From: Coenobita brevimanus
Taxonomy: Eukaryota > Arthropoda > Malacostraca > Decapoda > Coenobitidae
Direction of reading: 5' to 3'
NCBI GenBank assembly: GCA_032717465.1
Contig: CM064681.1
Location: 18,102,565-18,166,564, forward strand
Length of the DNA: 64,000 nucleotides
Shown piece after piece: positions 23,749-34,924 of the stretch. The first letter of the stretch is position 1. Each line of letters starts with the position of its first letter. Made by a program: the position numbers and the translations under genes. The notes under the pieces were generated by a model, which was not told the origin of the DNA, made no database searches, and saw nothing but the letters and a program-made list of their open reading frames with translations.

Positions 23749-23762
23749 CCCCTAACCGCCGG
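23749..23762 (+). repeat. piggyBac left terminal inverted repeat
   Basis: CCCCTAACCGCCGG directly after TTAA. It pairs with 27454-27467 at 11 of 14 positions and is followed by the TGACGT...ACGTCA palindrome. Confidence 0.85.
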
Positions 23763-23949
23763 CTGACGTGTATCGACGTCAGGATTCAGGACATGGAGCG
23801 CTGCTGGTTGACTTGATGTACCGCACTCATCTTCCCGCCACCGTATGAGCGGAGGACCATTTTGTATGACGCCTATCTGGTAGGTAGGACCTCCAGGTAC
23901 CCCGCGGTTGCATGGTTTAGTTTGTGTGTGAGGATCCATTTCATCTTCC

Positions 23950-24816
23950 TTGTCATCGTCCGATTCCCTCCCACCACATCAAGGCCCGATCACCTCATCT
24001 ATCCCTGCGAAAGTTCAGCCCTTAGTGCCAGGGAAAGGGCTAAACGACAGTGCCATTGGACGTGCCCTTGACGACACCATATCCTCTCATACACTCAGTG
24101 AGAGTATGTCCTCAGAAGAGAAGAAGAGCTACTATGTAGAGAGCGAGCTCTCTCGCCCTCCAACCCCTACTCGCTCTCCGACGCCAGAGAGGGCTCTCCG
24201 ACTTCTCCAGGAGGAAGGAACAGCCTACGAGAGTGACGATTTCGGTGATGAGGAGGCGATAGATGACCAAGGACATCGGGAAAGTGGTCATAGACCTGGC
24301 TGTCATCTGCGGAATAAACGCAGCAGAGCTGTTTCCCCCACACTCTCGCCGCCTGCTCGCCAATGTATCGTCCTCCAGTGCTCCCCCATACCTCAACTTA
24401 CCACCTCAAGGGGAGAATCTCCACAACCAGGCCCTTCAGGAGTGGTATTTCCAAGACGGGCCTCACATGGTGATACGCAGTGCCAAGCATCTCCCATGGT
24501 AAGTTCCGCGTTAGGCGAGTCATCATCCACTTTTTCCCCCACCTCCCACACCTCTCCCTCTCCTTCCCCACCACCCCCTGCCCGTGGCCGTGCACGTGGG
24601 TGTACAGGAGTGATGAAAAAACGTACTGCAATTGCCAGATGGCTGGCTCTACCCCGTGTGGGAAGAGTTGACACATTTGTGTGGAAGGATGGTGCTGGCT
24701 TTGAGCCGTCTGTGCTGGCATTTGATCAGGAGGGTGCAGGTGTGCAAGAGGATGAGCTTCCACCTATGCCTGGACTATTAACGGCCTTTTCAAAGCTATT
24801 TTCACGACTGCAATAA
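23950..24816 (+). pseudogene. piggyBac transposase, disordered N-terminal region
   Basis: A 288-codon open stretch. The first part is acidic and Ser/Pro/Glu-rich ('SEEKKSYYVESELSRPPTPT', 'YESDDFGDEEA'), as in the unstructured N-terminus of piggyBac transposases. The last part ('GVMKKRTAIARWLALP', 'PPMPGLLTAFSKLF') leads into the folded domain. The reading frame then shifts; the continuing domain starts in another frame near 24820. An acidic N-terminus with phosphorylation-type sites is usual for the family. The start codon at 23950 is a guess. Confidence 0.75.
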
Positions 24817-24819
24817 TGC

Positions 24820-26220
24820 AGTACCTCGTGGATGAAATAAATTTCCACTAGGCCATGTTCATGCGTTGGCTGGACGTGGCTGCTAGCGAGAGGATGCACA
24901 TGCATGATTAGCTACCTGATCAGGCGGGGGAGATGTCTGTGTGGCTCGCCCTGACCATGCTGATGGCACACGTTAGAAAACATGTGCTCCACGACTATTG
25001 ATCAGTGGATGAACTCGTGGGCATGCCTGTCTTCGGCAAGTACATGGCCCGTGATGGGTACCTGGCCATCCTGAGGTTCCTACACTTCAACTAAAATTAC
25101 TAGCCTGCACCGAAGGACGTGTCATGGAAAATAAGACCAATCCTTACCATGCTCAAAGAGTCACTCTTCAGGGTTTTCCATCTGTTCCAGAAAGTGGTTA
25201 TTGACGAGTTGCTGGTGGTATTCAGGGGCAGGCTGGCATTTATTCAGTATGTGTCATCAAAGTGTCACAGATTTGGCCTCAAATTCTTTGTGCTTTGTGA
25301 CTGTGAAACTGGATATGCGCTGAATGTAATAGTTTATTTGGCAACAGAAGTTGTTATACCTAGTGATGATCCTCATGGGTTCTCTGCATCAATAGTAAAA
25401 GTTCTGATGGAATGGTATTTCAACAGGCACCACACACCGACAATTTTTACACAGCCCCGGCGTTGACAAAGTATTTGCTTGACCATGGTACTGGGTCCTG
25501 TGGAACTGTTAGCACCAACAGAAAGAATTTCCCAGTATTTTCGACAAATACTGAGAAAGGAGCCCTTCTAACTAAGAAATTTGGGAAAATGTTTGCCTTT
25601 CCCTGGCATGACAAGAGAGGGGTTAACATGCTGTCTACAGTTCATAAGGGTGTGGTGGAGAAAACTGGGAAGACAGGCTATAGGACCAGGGAGCCCTGAT
25701 AAAGCCAGCTGCAGTCAATGATTACAATATCAACATACGGTTGGTTGATAAATCGGACATGCAAATTGGTGAGGTCGATTGCCTATGTAAGTCCTGCAGG
25801 TGGTACATGAAGGCGTTCTTACACCTTCATGATAGTGCAGTCCTGAACAGTTTCATACTGTTCAAGGAGCTTGTCAGGAAACCTCTCACTCTACGAGAGT
25901 CTGAGAGAGAGCTGGCACACAAACTCCTTGAGCAATATTCAACTGCTCAGGTGGTAGGTTCTAGGTGGGGGACAGTGGCTCCAGTGGACTGGCTCAGCTC
26001 TGCTGAGTATTTCTGGCGGCACAAACTGGTGGAGATCGGGAGAACAACAGCAGGTCATCTGGCATACAGGCGGTGCCACATCTGTCGCACAACCAAACAC
26101 CGTCCCCCAGCACGAAAAGAGACCCCATACTAATGTGTGGAATGCAAGGTCCCTTTATGCCCTAAATGTTTCTCAGAATATCACTCCGAGCATGAATACT
26201 GAAAAGATGTGTGGGAAAGT
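24820..26220 (+). pseudogene. piggyBac transposase, catalytic DDE_Tnp_1_7-type domain and Cys-rich C-terminus
   Basis: Broken over several frames. 'MQYLVDEINFH', 'MLMAHVRKHVLHDY' and 'PVFGKYMARDGYLAILRFLH' (24825-25090) form the dimerisation region. 'KVVIDELLVVFRGRLAFIQY' (about 25192-25250) carries the first catalytic Asp; 'RFGLKFFVLCDCETGYALN' follows. After a frameshift near 25430, 'PHTDNFYTAPALTKYLLDHG' (about 25435-25490) carries the second. 'RLVDKSDMQIGEVDC' (about 25740-25785) carries the third. The C-terminus has 'RRCHICRTTKHRPPARKE' and 'CVECKVPLCPKCFSEYHSEH', the zinc-binding Cys-rich domain that contacts terminal repeats. In-frame stops occur near 24900, 25000, 25093, 25697 and 26131. 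All catalytic Asp codons survive, so decay may be fairly recent. Confidence 0.88.
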
Positions 26221-27453
26221 AGAAATAGCGTACAGCAATGCACAAGTTTGTGTATTTTCATAAATGAGTGAAATGTGTGATATTATAAGTGATTTACGGG
26301 AAGTGCTATGATGTAAGTCTTAAAATAAGTTCTACATGTGCATATAAGTGATTTATAGTAAGTGTTATGATATAAGTGTTTTATAAATATTTCTACAAGT
26401 GCAATACAGAAACTGATACTGTTTATTGGATATTGGTAAGAAAATTATTGAAAATATATTGAGTTTGCCTACCTGTTACTTGAAAGAAAATCACTTGTGA
26501 GCGGGCCACAAAGAAAAATACCTGAATGAAAATTATTTCACTCGATACTCAGGAAAATTGTGATGAATATAAGCATCAGTGTATTCTGCCTGTTACCTGA
26601 AGGAAAACCACTTGTGAGCGGGTCAGAAAGAAAATTACCTGCTTGGCTATAATTAAATTACTTCACTTAATACTCAGTAGCATTGTGCCAAATATGAGCA
26701 TCAGTGTATCTATGATGTGAAGTACAAATAATGTTAGTTGTGTAAAACATTTATATGATTTTCACTAAAACCCTGATTACTACAAAACAGTCTGAATTAC
26801 AGTACAAATAATTACCTCATACTCTACGATAATGCGTGAAAGAGCAACAGCATTTACTTGTCAAAGTGCAATTACCCACAATCGTGATGTAAAGTGCGAT
26901 TCTAAGTGTCTTAGTAAAATGAAAATATTATTTACAGAAGAAGTGAGTACAGAACAACGAAGCGGTGTTTCCATTCCCACACACCTATGGGGCATAGTGG
27001 CATGGTGGAACGGGTGGTAAATCTTTTGGTGAGTCACATGGACAGGGTGATGACTCATTCTCACGGCGAGGCGGTGAGTGAGGAGAAGTAGGAAAAACGA
27101 GTGGAATCTTCCGCATTCCATCCAAGGATGCACGGGCAATGTTACAATCACCACTCCAATTAGTGCTGCCAACGGTAACCACCGAGTCCAAGGCCACGGC
27201 CAGTGGCATGAGCTCGGAGCCGCCTGCCAAAACTTGAAAAACCATGCATCTTCAACTCATCCTTGCTCATCAACAGTACCACCTAGAGGCCTCGGGATAC
27301 CTTCACTGGAAAGAGGAAGAGTTAGTGATTCTGATGAGCTTTTATTTGATTCTCTAGCTAGTATAGTTTGGAATATATTAGGGTTTGAAGTAAGGGGATA
27401 TTTCCAAAATCTCATATCCCCCATAGCGAGAAGTGGGCAGCGGCTGGGAACCC
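26221..27453 (+). other. piggyBac 3' non-coding region
   Basis: Homologous to 4395-3326 on the other strand. It holds a partial duplication of about 120 bp: GCCTACCTGTTACTTGAAAG (26467) and GCCTGTTACCTGAAGGAAAA (26587), each followed by a CACTTGTGAGCGGG block. No gene. Confidence 0.7.
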
Positions 27454-27467
27454 CCGGCGGCCATGGG
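27454..27467 (-). repeat. piggyBac right terminal inverted repeat
   Basis: Reverse complement reads CCCATGGCCGCCGG, next to TTAA at 27468-27471. Confidence 0.85.
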
Positions 27468-27471
27468 TTAA

Positions 27472-28489
27472 ACACCTCAATTCCCGATGTCACCAAACAT
27501 TGAAAAACTGTCACCCTTCACCAGATTATTTAATTTTCGACATCAAAATCGGTCAACTAAACCCCATTCATTTTATATGCCCTCTTTGTCACTAAAAGGA
27601 AGGGAGAAACTATAACAACATTATTTTACTCACTGCTACAAGGAAGAGAGGCTATAATAAAGTCAAACAGAATAAAAAATTGGTGGGCTGAGTCTACCAT
27701 CTCTGTATTGGGACGGTTATTATTCTTTCCTTCCTTAAATATCGATAAGCCTTATTTTTCATTTATGTCATGTATTTGTCCATCAAAACAAAAAATAGTG
27801 TTACGAGAAACATGTAACGGTTCTTCGTTAAGAAACAGTAGCACTACACGACTGAAGATCATATGTTACCTTCATAAACAATAATAGACTCACGTGTGTC
27901 TACTGCTCTGCTGGACCTGCTGTATAAAGATCATGGAAAACCGTTGCACAGAAAAATGGAGAGTGCCTAGACTGAATTTTATCCTGAAGTCTAGAGGAAT
28001 ACTTTGTTGAAGGTACACAAAACCTCAGTTTGTTGGACTTTTTTTTACGGTATTTTGGAGCCCTCAGCATCGTCAGATTTAGGGCAGAAGTCTCGTTTCT
28101 GCACGATTTCGGCTTTAAACATTGCACAATTTTCATATGAAAAACTCTGTAGATTATCTTCAGCATTTTGGAGATGAAGCATTGTTCTTTTAGAAACTAA
28201 ATTATATGGTTTTCAAACCAAAGGTGCAGCTAGATACTTGTAAACATGTGATGTATGCTGTCACTCCCAGTGTGCTTTTACGGCTTCTATAGTAACGTTT
28301 TCCTGCATTTATCGCACTAATGTATATACAGGAAATTAGTATAACTACTAAAGAATAACATCATAAACCTTTACATACGGTGTATCAAAAACTATCACGG
28401 GAGAGATTTTTAAAATTATACGACTTCTGTGGGCTCTGCATGAGTAGCCCGACTTCCATATTGACCTAGCTGGCGATCAGTGGCAACTC
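27472..28489 (-). mobile_element. Unidentified ~1-kb insertion inside CR1-like ORF2
   Basis: On the minus strand the ORF2 tail reads '...PERRKVRGD' ending near 28489 and resumes as 'IEVF' at 27485-27472. Related non-LTR proteins run from RRxRGD straight into LIxVFK, so about 1 kb appears inserted. The ends look weakly inverted: GTCACTAACTCAAGAG (minus, from about 28484) and GTCACCAAACATTGAA (plus, from about 27497). Inside, an 88-codon minus-strand frame (28166-27900, Lys/Arg-rich) is unrecognised. Class unknown. Confidence 0.4.
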
Positions 28490-28965
28490 TTGAGTTAGTG
28501 ACGGTCTCCCCTTACTTTACGCCTCTCTGGTGAGTGCAGATTTAGTCTTTTTGGTCTGTCTTCATATGACAGGTTCCGAACATCATGTATCATTTTTGTC
28601 ATTCTTCTCTGTACATTTTCTAACGAGTTAAACCCATTCTACAGTGAGGACACCAAAACTGTACGGTGTAGTCTAAATGTGGCCTTTCTAATTCTAGATG
28701 AATTTGCAATATTACTTTTGATGACCTATTGCTCACGCTTCTCGAAATAAATCCTACGACCCTATTTGCTTTCTTTCTTGCATTAATATACTGTTCCCTT
28801 GGCTTGAAGTTATTACTAACCATAATTCCTAGATCTCTATTGCATTCCAATTTACTAATTTCTTTGTTATCTTAGCTGTATTTAGTATCTCTGGTGGTCT
28901 TGTCTACATAAGTACTTTACATTTTTAAATGTTAAATTCCATGTTACAGAGAGAAAGGGGAGAGA
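28490..28965 (-). pseudogene. CR1-like ORF2 C-terminal tail, proximal part
   Basis: Minus strand: 'CNRDLGIMVSNNFKPREQYI', 'NARKKANRVVGFISRSVSNR', 'HLDYTVQFWCPHC', then 'ENVQRRMTKMIHDVRNLSYE' and 'RPKRLNLHSPERRKVRGD'. This is the region after the RT palm in CR1/Jockey-type ORF2. The palm itself is missing: the similarity stops at 'WNMEFNI' near 28955. The gene continues on the other side of two insertions, ending at 23481. Confidence 0.82.
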
Positions 28966-29170
28966 AGAGCTAGTGAGGAGGTCCAACGTTAGGATCACTC
29001 TCCACTAAACTGTAACTCACTTTTTATAACTTTGTGCAATAAACTTTGTAACCCAAGAGTGCTGTAACTCACCTCATTGACACTACATCTCACTACTTTA
29101 TTCTGGCTGAGCTTAACGATTCTTTAAATGATTGCCCTATCTTCCCCACAAGTACCTAAGACCGCGTTTA
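28966..29170. other. Unassigned sequence between two retroelement fragments
   Basis: No protein motif. It contains GCAATAAA near 29036 on the plus strand and recurring GTAACTCAC words. Could be a short LTR remnant, but no target-site duplication was found. Confidence 0.3.
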
Positions 29171-31290
29171 CTGAAACAGACAGAAGGATAGAAACTGTTG
29201 GAGGGCAGTGTGGAAATTAAAGATTTATGCCAGACTCGATCGAAAGCCTTTGAGATGTCAAGTGAAATGGCAAACATTCGCCAAAGTCCCGAAGGAAGGA
29301 TGACCAGGAGTCTGAAAGGTAGGTGAGAAGATTTCCAGTGGAGCGTCCCTGACGGAACTGATACTGACGATCAGAAAGATGGTTTTGATAGGAAAGATGC
29401 TTTAATATTTTTCTGTTAAGAATTGACTCAAAAACTTTTGAGATACAAGATGTTGAAGCAACTGGACGATAGTTAGAGGGTTGCGAATGGTCACCCTTCT
29501 TTGGGACTGACTGAATGAGAGCAAACTTCCAGCAAGAAGGAAAGGTACAAGTTGACAGACAAAGGCAAAAGAGTTTGCCTAGGCAGGGTGTAAGCACAGA
29601 AGCAGTTCTTGAGAACAACAGGAGGGACTCCATCAGGCCCATATGCCTTATTAGTACTGAGGCCAGCAATGGCAGAAAATACATCAGCTGAAGAAATTTT
29701 AATGTCAGCCATGAGGAAGTCAGAGGGGGGAAGTGATGGAGGAACAGCACCGGAATCGTCTAAGGTGGAATTGGAGGAGAAAGTCTGAGTGAAGAGATCT
29801 GCTTTATCAGTAGAAGAAATAGCTACAGAGCCATCAGAGTAGAAAAGAAGGAGGGAAGGATGATGAGTTGTAAGAAAGGTTTTTGGCAAGGTGCCAGAAG
29901 GAACGGGAAGAATTTGAGTTGGAGAGCTGAGAGCATTTAGTATGGATGAAATTATTTTTAGCAGAGCGAAGAAAAGGCTTAGCATGATACTTGGCAGAAA
30001 TATAAAAAATATGTGTTTCAGGGGTGGGTTGGCTCTGGTACCCTTTATAGGCCCTCTCCTTGTTGTGGACAGCATTAGAGCAAGTGTGATTAAACCAAGA
30101 ATTTCTTGCATTAGTCAAAAGGTTATGAGACAGGAATGTATGCTTCCACGCCCAAGAGAATAACTTCCATAATACGCAAGGCACATTCAGATGGCTGCCA
30201 GCCATGGAAGCAATAATCATTCCAGGGAAAATCGAAGAAGTGCTGCCTGAGGGCTTCCCAATCTGCAGATCCAAAGTGCCACAATGGATGTGTCTTTGGA
30301 GGGTCCACAGGCCGTACCGGAGTGATAGGACATGTTGAGGTAATAAGGTTGTGATCAGAGGAGCACAACGGAGACGAAGGGTTAATTGTGTTAGCAGAAG
30401 AACTGGTTGTATGGAAGACGTCAAGTATATTGGAGCTCTCTCCAAGGCGGTCAGGAATATGGGAAGGGTGATGTACAAGCTGCTCTAGGTCAGTATGGGT
30501 AGACAAGACGTAGGCTTTTTCACCATGTGGATCAGTGAAAGAAAAGGAGAGCCAACAGTGGTGGTGAACACTGAAATCTCCTTGAAAGATTTCAGAGAAA
30601 AGAGGAATGGATAGAATGTGTTCCATCGCAGAAGTAAGATAGTCGAAGAATTCTTTATAGTCAGTAGGATTAGGGGATAAGCAAACAATGCAGATATATT
30701 TAGTCAGAGAATGATAGGAAAGCCAAAGCCAGAGGGTAGAGAATTCAGAAGAATCAAGTTCAGGAACACGAGAGCAAGATGAGATATTGCATACATGTAC
30801 ACAACAGCCACCTTTGGCTTTGAAATGAGTATAGAGAAATTAGGAGGATACAGAAAAGGGTTTGCTATCAGTTGCCTCAGACAGCTGAGTCTCAGTCAGG
30901 AAGCAAATGTCAGGTTTAGAGGAGGAGTGGTGGTGCTCAACAGAGCAAAAGCTAGAGGAAAGGCTGCAAATGTTGCAGAAATGAAGAAGTGAGTCAGACA
31001 GTTGTTCCAGGCAGCTCGTTGAGTCATCACCGGGAGAAGGGCTGATGGTGGGGGCATTTATGGTCTCCCCCCCCCGGGGACTCCGAGGCTTGTTTGAATA
31101 ACGTATTTTTTTTTTTTGAAAAAGAAGTGTAGTGTGTACTGTGTATGTAGTTTGGTGTTGACAGTTAGAGAAACTTGTACTGGGGTGCTTGTTGGCCTAC
31201 TCTCTGTGTCAATGAAACACAGAAAAAGTTCAGCAAAGGAGGGATGGTCAGGAACTAGTCCCAAGGGCTGATGAAATGGGAGCTCCAGCT
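29171..31290 (-). pseudogene. Family A non-LTR retrotransposon, copy 2 (5' region, endonuclease, start of RT)
   Basis: Minus-strand copy with an extended 5' part. 'KPDICFLTETQLSEA' (about 30915-30875), 'LTKYICIVCLSPNPTDYKEF' (about 30700-30645) and 'SSDHNLITSTCPITP' (about 30360-30315) are endonuclease blocks. 'VRPVDPPKTHPLWHFGSADW' follows, then the linker to 'GLSTNKAYGPDGVPPVVLKN' (about 29665-29605) and 'KFALIQSVPKKGDHSQPSNY' at the start of the RT. It ends at about 29171 in 'SLISTLPSNSFYPSVC', so the active site is missing. Frame breaks near 30480, 30110 and 29590. Confidence 0.85.
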
Positions 31291-31392
31291 CTCCCTGTCA
31301 TTAGCTTTCCATCCACCTTGGGAGTACTCCCATTCTCGACTGGTGCTACAGCCTACTCCTTGTTGTAACTTCCTGTACATTTAACTATCAAC

Positions 31393-31830
31393 CTAAAAAA
31401 AAAAAAATAATAACTCCCTGTCTGTCATGCCAGCTAAAACAGTTACTCCCTGCCTGCAAAGATGAATCCCATCCCAACTATACATGGCACTCTGTTCATA
31501 AAACCTGTCCCAGCTGTCTTTGAAAGGTATTGCATTATCTTTGCAATACCTTTCAAGGCAGCAATTAAAACCTCTTGCTCTGCTCAACCATTCCCTCCCA
31601 ACTCCCCTCCTAGGCAAAACACCGAGTACTACAGGGGTCCCTCTCTAACCTTCTCCAACATAACCTTGCACTGTGGCCACAGTACCTCACTATTACGCCA
31701 ACCAGTATCATTGCCTCCTACACTGAGGCAGACAGTGGGTTTGTGTCCACTATCCTTCACGATATTTGAATTTTTTTTCTCTCACATTACCCACTCTGGT
31801 CCCCAGAAGACACACATGTTTAGTGAGTGG
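31393..31830 (-). pseudogene. ORF1 fragment with SGNH/GDSL-type esterase domain
   Basis: Minus strand: 'LSVGGNDTGWRNSEVLWPQC' (about 31740-31680), then after a stop 'MPRRGVGREWLSRARGFNCC' and 'WDRFYEQSAMYSWDGIHLCR' followed by 'QGVTVLAG'. The GGND block and the DGIHL block (catalytic Asp and His) mark an SGNH hydrolase. ORF1 proteins of CR1-type elements are known to carry such an esterase domain. It lies upstream of family A copy 2 in the same orientation, so it may be that family's ORF1. It is cut at its 5' side by family A copy 3 in the opposite orientation. Confidence 0.7.
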
Positions 31831-31857
31831 AGTATACATGGCTCTCTTTAGATATCT

Positions 31858-33414
31858 TACCTGGGAGTCTCTGGTATGGCCTGTGGACCCTCCAAAGAAA
31901 AGTCGATTGTGGCACTTTGGAGCTGCAGATTGGGAGGCCCTCAAGCAGAACTTATTTGATTTTCCCTGGAATGATTATTGCTTCCATAGCAAGGAGCCAT
32001 CTGAGTGTGCCTTGTGCATTATGGAGGTTATTCTCTCTGGCATGGAAGCATACATCCTTTCTCATATCCTTTGACTAATGCAAGAAAGCCTTGGTTTAAC
32101 CACACTTGTTTTAATGCTGTCCACAACAAGGAGAGGGCCTATAGAAGGTACCAGAGCCAACTCACCCCTGGATCATCGTTTTTATGTATCTACCCGGAAT
32201 CGTGATAAGTCTGTTCATCACTCTGATAAAAATAATTTCATCTGTACGAAATGCTCTCAACTCTCCAACTCGAATTCTTCCAGCTCCTTCTGGTACCTTG
32301 CTAAAAACCTTTCTAAGAACTTTACCTCATCATCCTTCCCTCCTCTTTTCTACTCTGATGGTTCTGTAGCTATTTTTTCTACTGATAAAGCAGATCTCTT
32401 TGTTCAGACTTTCTCCTCCAATTCCACCTTGGAAGATTCAGGTACTGTTCCTCCATCATTCCCCCACCTCCCCTCCACTGACTTCCTCATGGCTGACATT
32501 AAAATTTCTTCAGCTGATGTATTTTCTGCCATCACTGGCCTCAATACTAACAAGGCACATGGGCCTGATGGAGTCCTTCCTGTTGTCCTCAAGAACTGTG
32601 CTTCTGTGCTTACACCCTACCTAGGTAAATTCTTTCGCCTCCGTCAACTTGTCCCTTTCCTTCTTGTTGGAAGTTTGCTCTCATTCAGCCAGTCCCAAAG
32701 AAGGGTGACCATTCCTAACCCTCTAACTCTAGCCCCACTGCTTTAACATATTGTGTCTCAAAAGTTTTTGAGTCAATTCACAACAGAAAAATTTTAAAGC
32801 AACTTTCCAATCATAACCTTCTTTCTGATCGTCAGTATGGGTACCATCAGGGATACTCCACTGGCGATCTTCTCACCTACCTTTCAGACCCCTAGTCATC
32901 CTCCACTCAGGACTTTGGTGAAAGCTTTGCCATTGCACTTGATATCTCAAAGGCTTTCGATCGAGTCTGGCAAAAATCTTTTGTTACCAAACTGCCCTCT
33001 TACGTTTTCAATACTTTCATCCATGCCTTCATCTATAGCTTCCTTTCTTGTTGTTCTATAACTGATGTTGTAGATGGTCATCGTTCTTCTAGATCTATCA
33101 GCAGTGGTGTTCCTCATGGCTCTGTCTTATCACCAACTCTCATCCTTTCATTCATCAGTGACCTTCTAAGCTGTACATCTAACTCTACCCACTCGCATGC
33201 TGATGATTCCACCCTTCACCTTTCATTAGATTCCCGTAACGCCCATCTCAGCAGTTACTTCAACAAACAAGGGATGAGGCTATGGCACACCTAATATCTG
33301 ATTTGGCTAGTATCTCTGACTGGGGTAAAAATAATCTTGTTTTTAATGCATCATAGACTAAGTTCTTACACCTATGAAGCTGACAAAATCTTCCACAGGG
33401 ATACCCACTAATGT
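31858..33414 (+). pseudogene. Family A non-LTR retrotransposon, copy 3, main part
   Basis: Plus strand, 5'-truncated inside the endonuclease end ('RLWHFGAADWEALKQNLFDF'). The linker region is open for 222 codons (32078-32746) and includes 'ITGLNTNKAHGPDGVLPVVL'. Then in broken frames come 'ALDISKAFDRVWQK' (about 32937-32980), 'SSVLSPTL'-like sequence near 33120 and 'SHADDSTLHL' (about 33190-33225), where the active-site Tyr is His. It is interrupted at a TTAA (33415) and continues at 34193. Confidence 0.82.
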
Positions 33415-34192
33415 TTAACTCGGGCAGTCCTGGAGACATGAATATATGTCCTCACATTTTGTCAAGGCTAGCCCTGGAGACATGAATTAACGTCCTGCAA
33501 TTGCAAAGTCTGTCACCACATTTTTCAAAATTCGTGGGTGATTTTTGGCACGCAGGCAGGGCAGACCTTCCTCTACCTGTCACCAGTCAGTACAGTGAGC
33601 GATCCCTGTTTCAAGAGTCAGTACAGTCAGTACAGTAAGCGATCCTTGTTTCAAAGAGTACCATAGCCTTCAGCACTACTAATAAAAATATGTGTAGTTG
33701 CGCTATATGACACTGTAAATAATTGTAAAACCTTGCAGATATATTCTAGCGGTTGTTTAAAATGAGAAACAGTAAAGTGTAAGTGAAAAAGACACACACA
33801 CAGTCAGTACTGTGAGCGATCCGTTGCCAATTTCTGTGTTCTGTTAATACAACTATACTTATATACCCAATAACACTGTATGTAACCAATTGTATTATTG
33901 TAAGACTTACCCATTTCCATGTAATAAACCTCTTTGTATGTTCCTCGAGTGTTTTAGCCATATCTGAATAGGCTGGAGAATGAAGGCACACAGTGGGCCT
34001 TTACAGAGAACCCTGCCACCAAAGAGATACTAAGAAATCACATTTCTTGGCCCAGGTGAGGACTTTAAAGGTTGTTTTCCATTGTTTTTCATCAAAAGCA
34101 GAGGTTTAGGAAAAAAAAAAAAAAGAGGTCGAAAATTTGCCGGGTCTGGGGACTTTCTAAGGTTCCAAAGCTGCCGGGGTTGTGTGGGTTAA
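33415..34192. mobile_element. 778-bp TTAA-flanked non-autonomous element
   Basis: TTAA at 33415-33418 and 34189-34192. Family A copy 3 reads continuously if the insert is removed: '...CCCACTAATGTTTAA' then 'TATGCAGCTCAATCC', as in copies 1 and 4. Near the left end two copies of a CCTGGAGACATGAAT block each form a short palindrome (GACATGAATATATGTC). Inside, a motif GTCAGTACAGTGAGCGATCC occurs three times in variants (about 33585, 33635, 33803). No transposase. TTAA specificity points to the piggyBac superfamily, but the termini differ from the 23745 element. Confidence 0.72.
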
Positions 34193-34268
34193 TATGCAGC
34201 TCAATCCTGGATCATCCTTGAACCTGCTTGGGTTTCATTCACTCAGGACTTACCTTGGAAAGATCATA
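34193..34268 (+). pseudogene. Family A copy 3, short continuation
   Basis: AGCTCAATCCTGGATCATCC to AAAGATCATATTA matches 22350-22425 and 59210-59285. It ends where unrelated sequence starts at 34270. Confidence 0.75.
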
Positions 34269-34924
34269 TTAACTCTCTGAGGCACGTTCATGTGAATTGT
34301 GTTCCATGTGACTTGGGAGAGAAATGCACATAGACGCGAATCTTGGTCCTAAACAGAAAAAAGGCCGACAAAAAGAAAGTTTTCAGCCAATTTGTGTCAA
34401 ATTTTGGTGTGTTCTAGCGGTTGCATCTCTCCTCCGAGGTAAACACTTGGCAACACTGTGACTGTTCTGATGAGACAAGGCACAGCAGAAAAACCTCAGT
34501 ACCTCATGACCAGCTGGGCTGAAGGGTAGTGCTGCTGTCAGTCATCCCTTTAAATCCTCCATTTTCCCCCCTCCCACCCATGGCAGAAGCCATTATTGAA
34601 ATATTGTTACTGTATTGATTTTGACTATACTATGAAGTGCTTGTGTCTATGGAATATAGATATATTGTTTATATAGCATTGGGGCCCACTATCAGCCGTT
34701 AGGCCAAGAGGCTGGAGTCTGGTTTGTTATAGCAGGGTTTCCACCCTGCTTCACCCTGCCCATAAACGATGTATTATACTTTTATAGTGAATCCAGTACT
34801 TATATTTGTGAAACATATAGTGCTTGGATTAGTGAAATAACTGACCTACCACAGCAGGTGTTATGTACACCATAGATGTATGCCAGTCGCTAAGGGAGCA
34901 AATGGTCATGTACGCCTTAGAGTC
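34269..34924. other. Unassigned sequence
   Basis: Starts TTAACTCTCTGAGGCACG, reminiscent of the TTAACTC end of the 33415 element, but no matching right border was found. No protein motif. Confidence 0.35.

Larger units (their letters stand above)
23745..27471 (+). mobile_element. piggyBac transposon, nearly full length, TTAA duplication and terminal repeats visible
   Basis: A 3727-bp DNA transposon between TTAA at 23745-23748 and 27468-27471. The 14-bp terminal repeats are CCCCTAACCGCCGG (23749-23762) and, inverted, CCCATGGCCGCCGG (27454-27467), with 3 mismatches. A subterminal palindrome TGACGTGTATCGACGTCA follows on the left. The transposase is on the plus strand (23950-26220), followed by about 1.2 kb of 3' sequence. 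piggyBac elements insert into TTAA and excise precisely. Frameshifts and stops in the transposase make this copy non-autonomous now. The 3322-5130 derivative shares both ends. Confidence 0.92.

Noticed and set aside
28954..29095. Short LTR with TGTTACAG start and AATAAA
   Set aside because: The first bases are explained by the CR1-like codons, and no duplication flanks it.
34269..34924. Second TTAA-flanked MITE next to the one at 33415
   Set aside because: The left start TTAACTCTCTGAGG fits, but there is no TTAA or convincing inverted end on the right, and family A does not resume.
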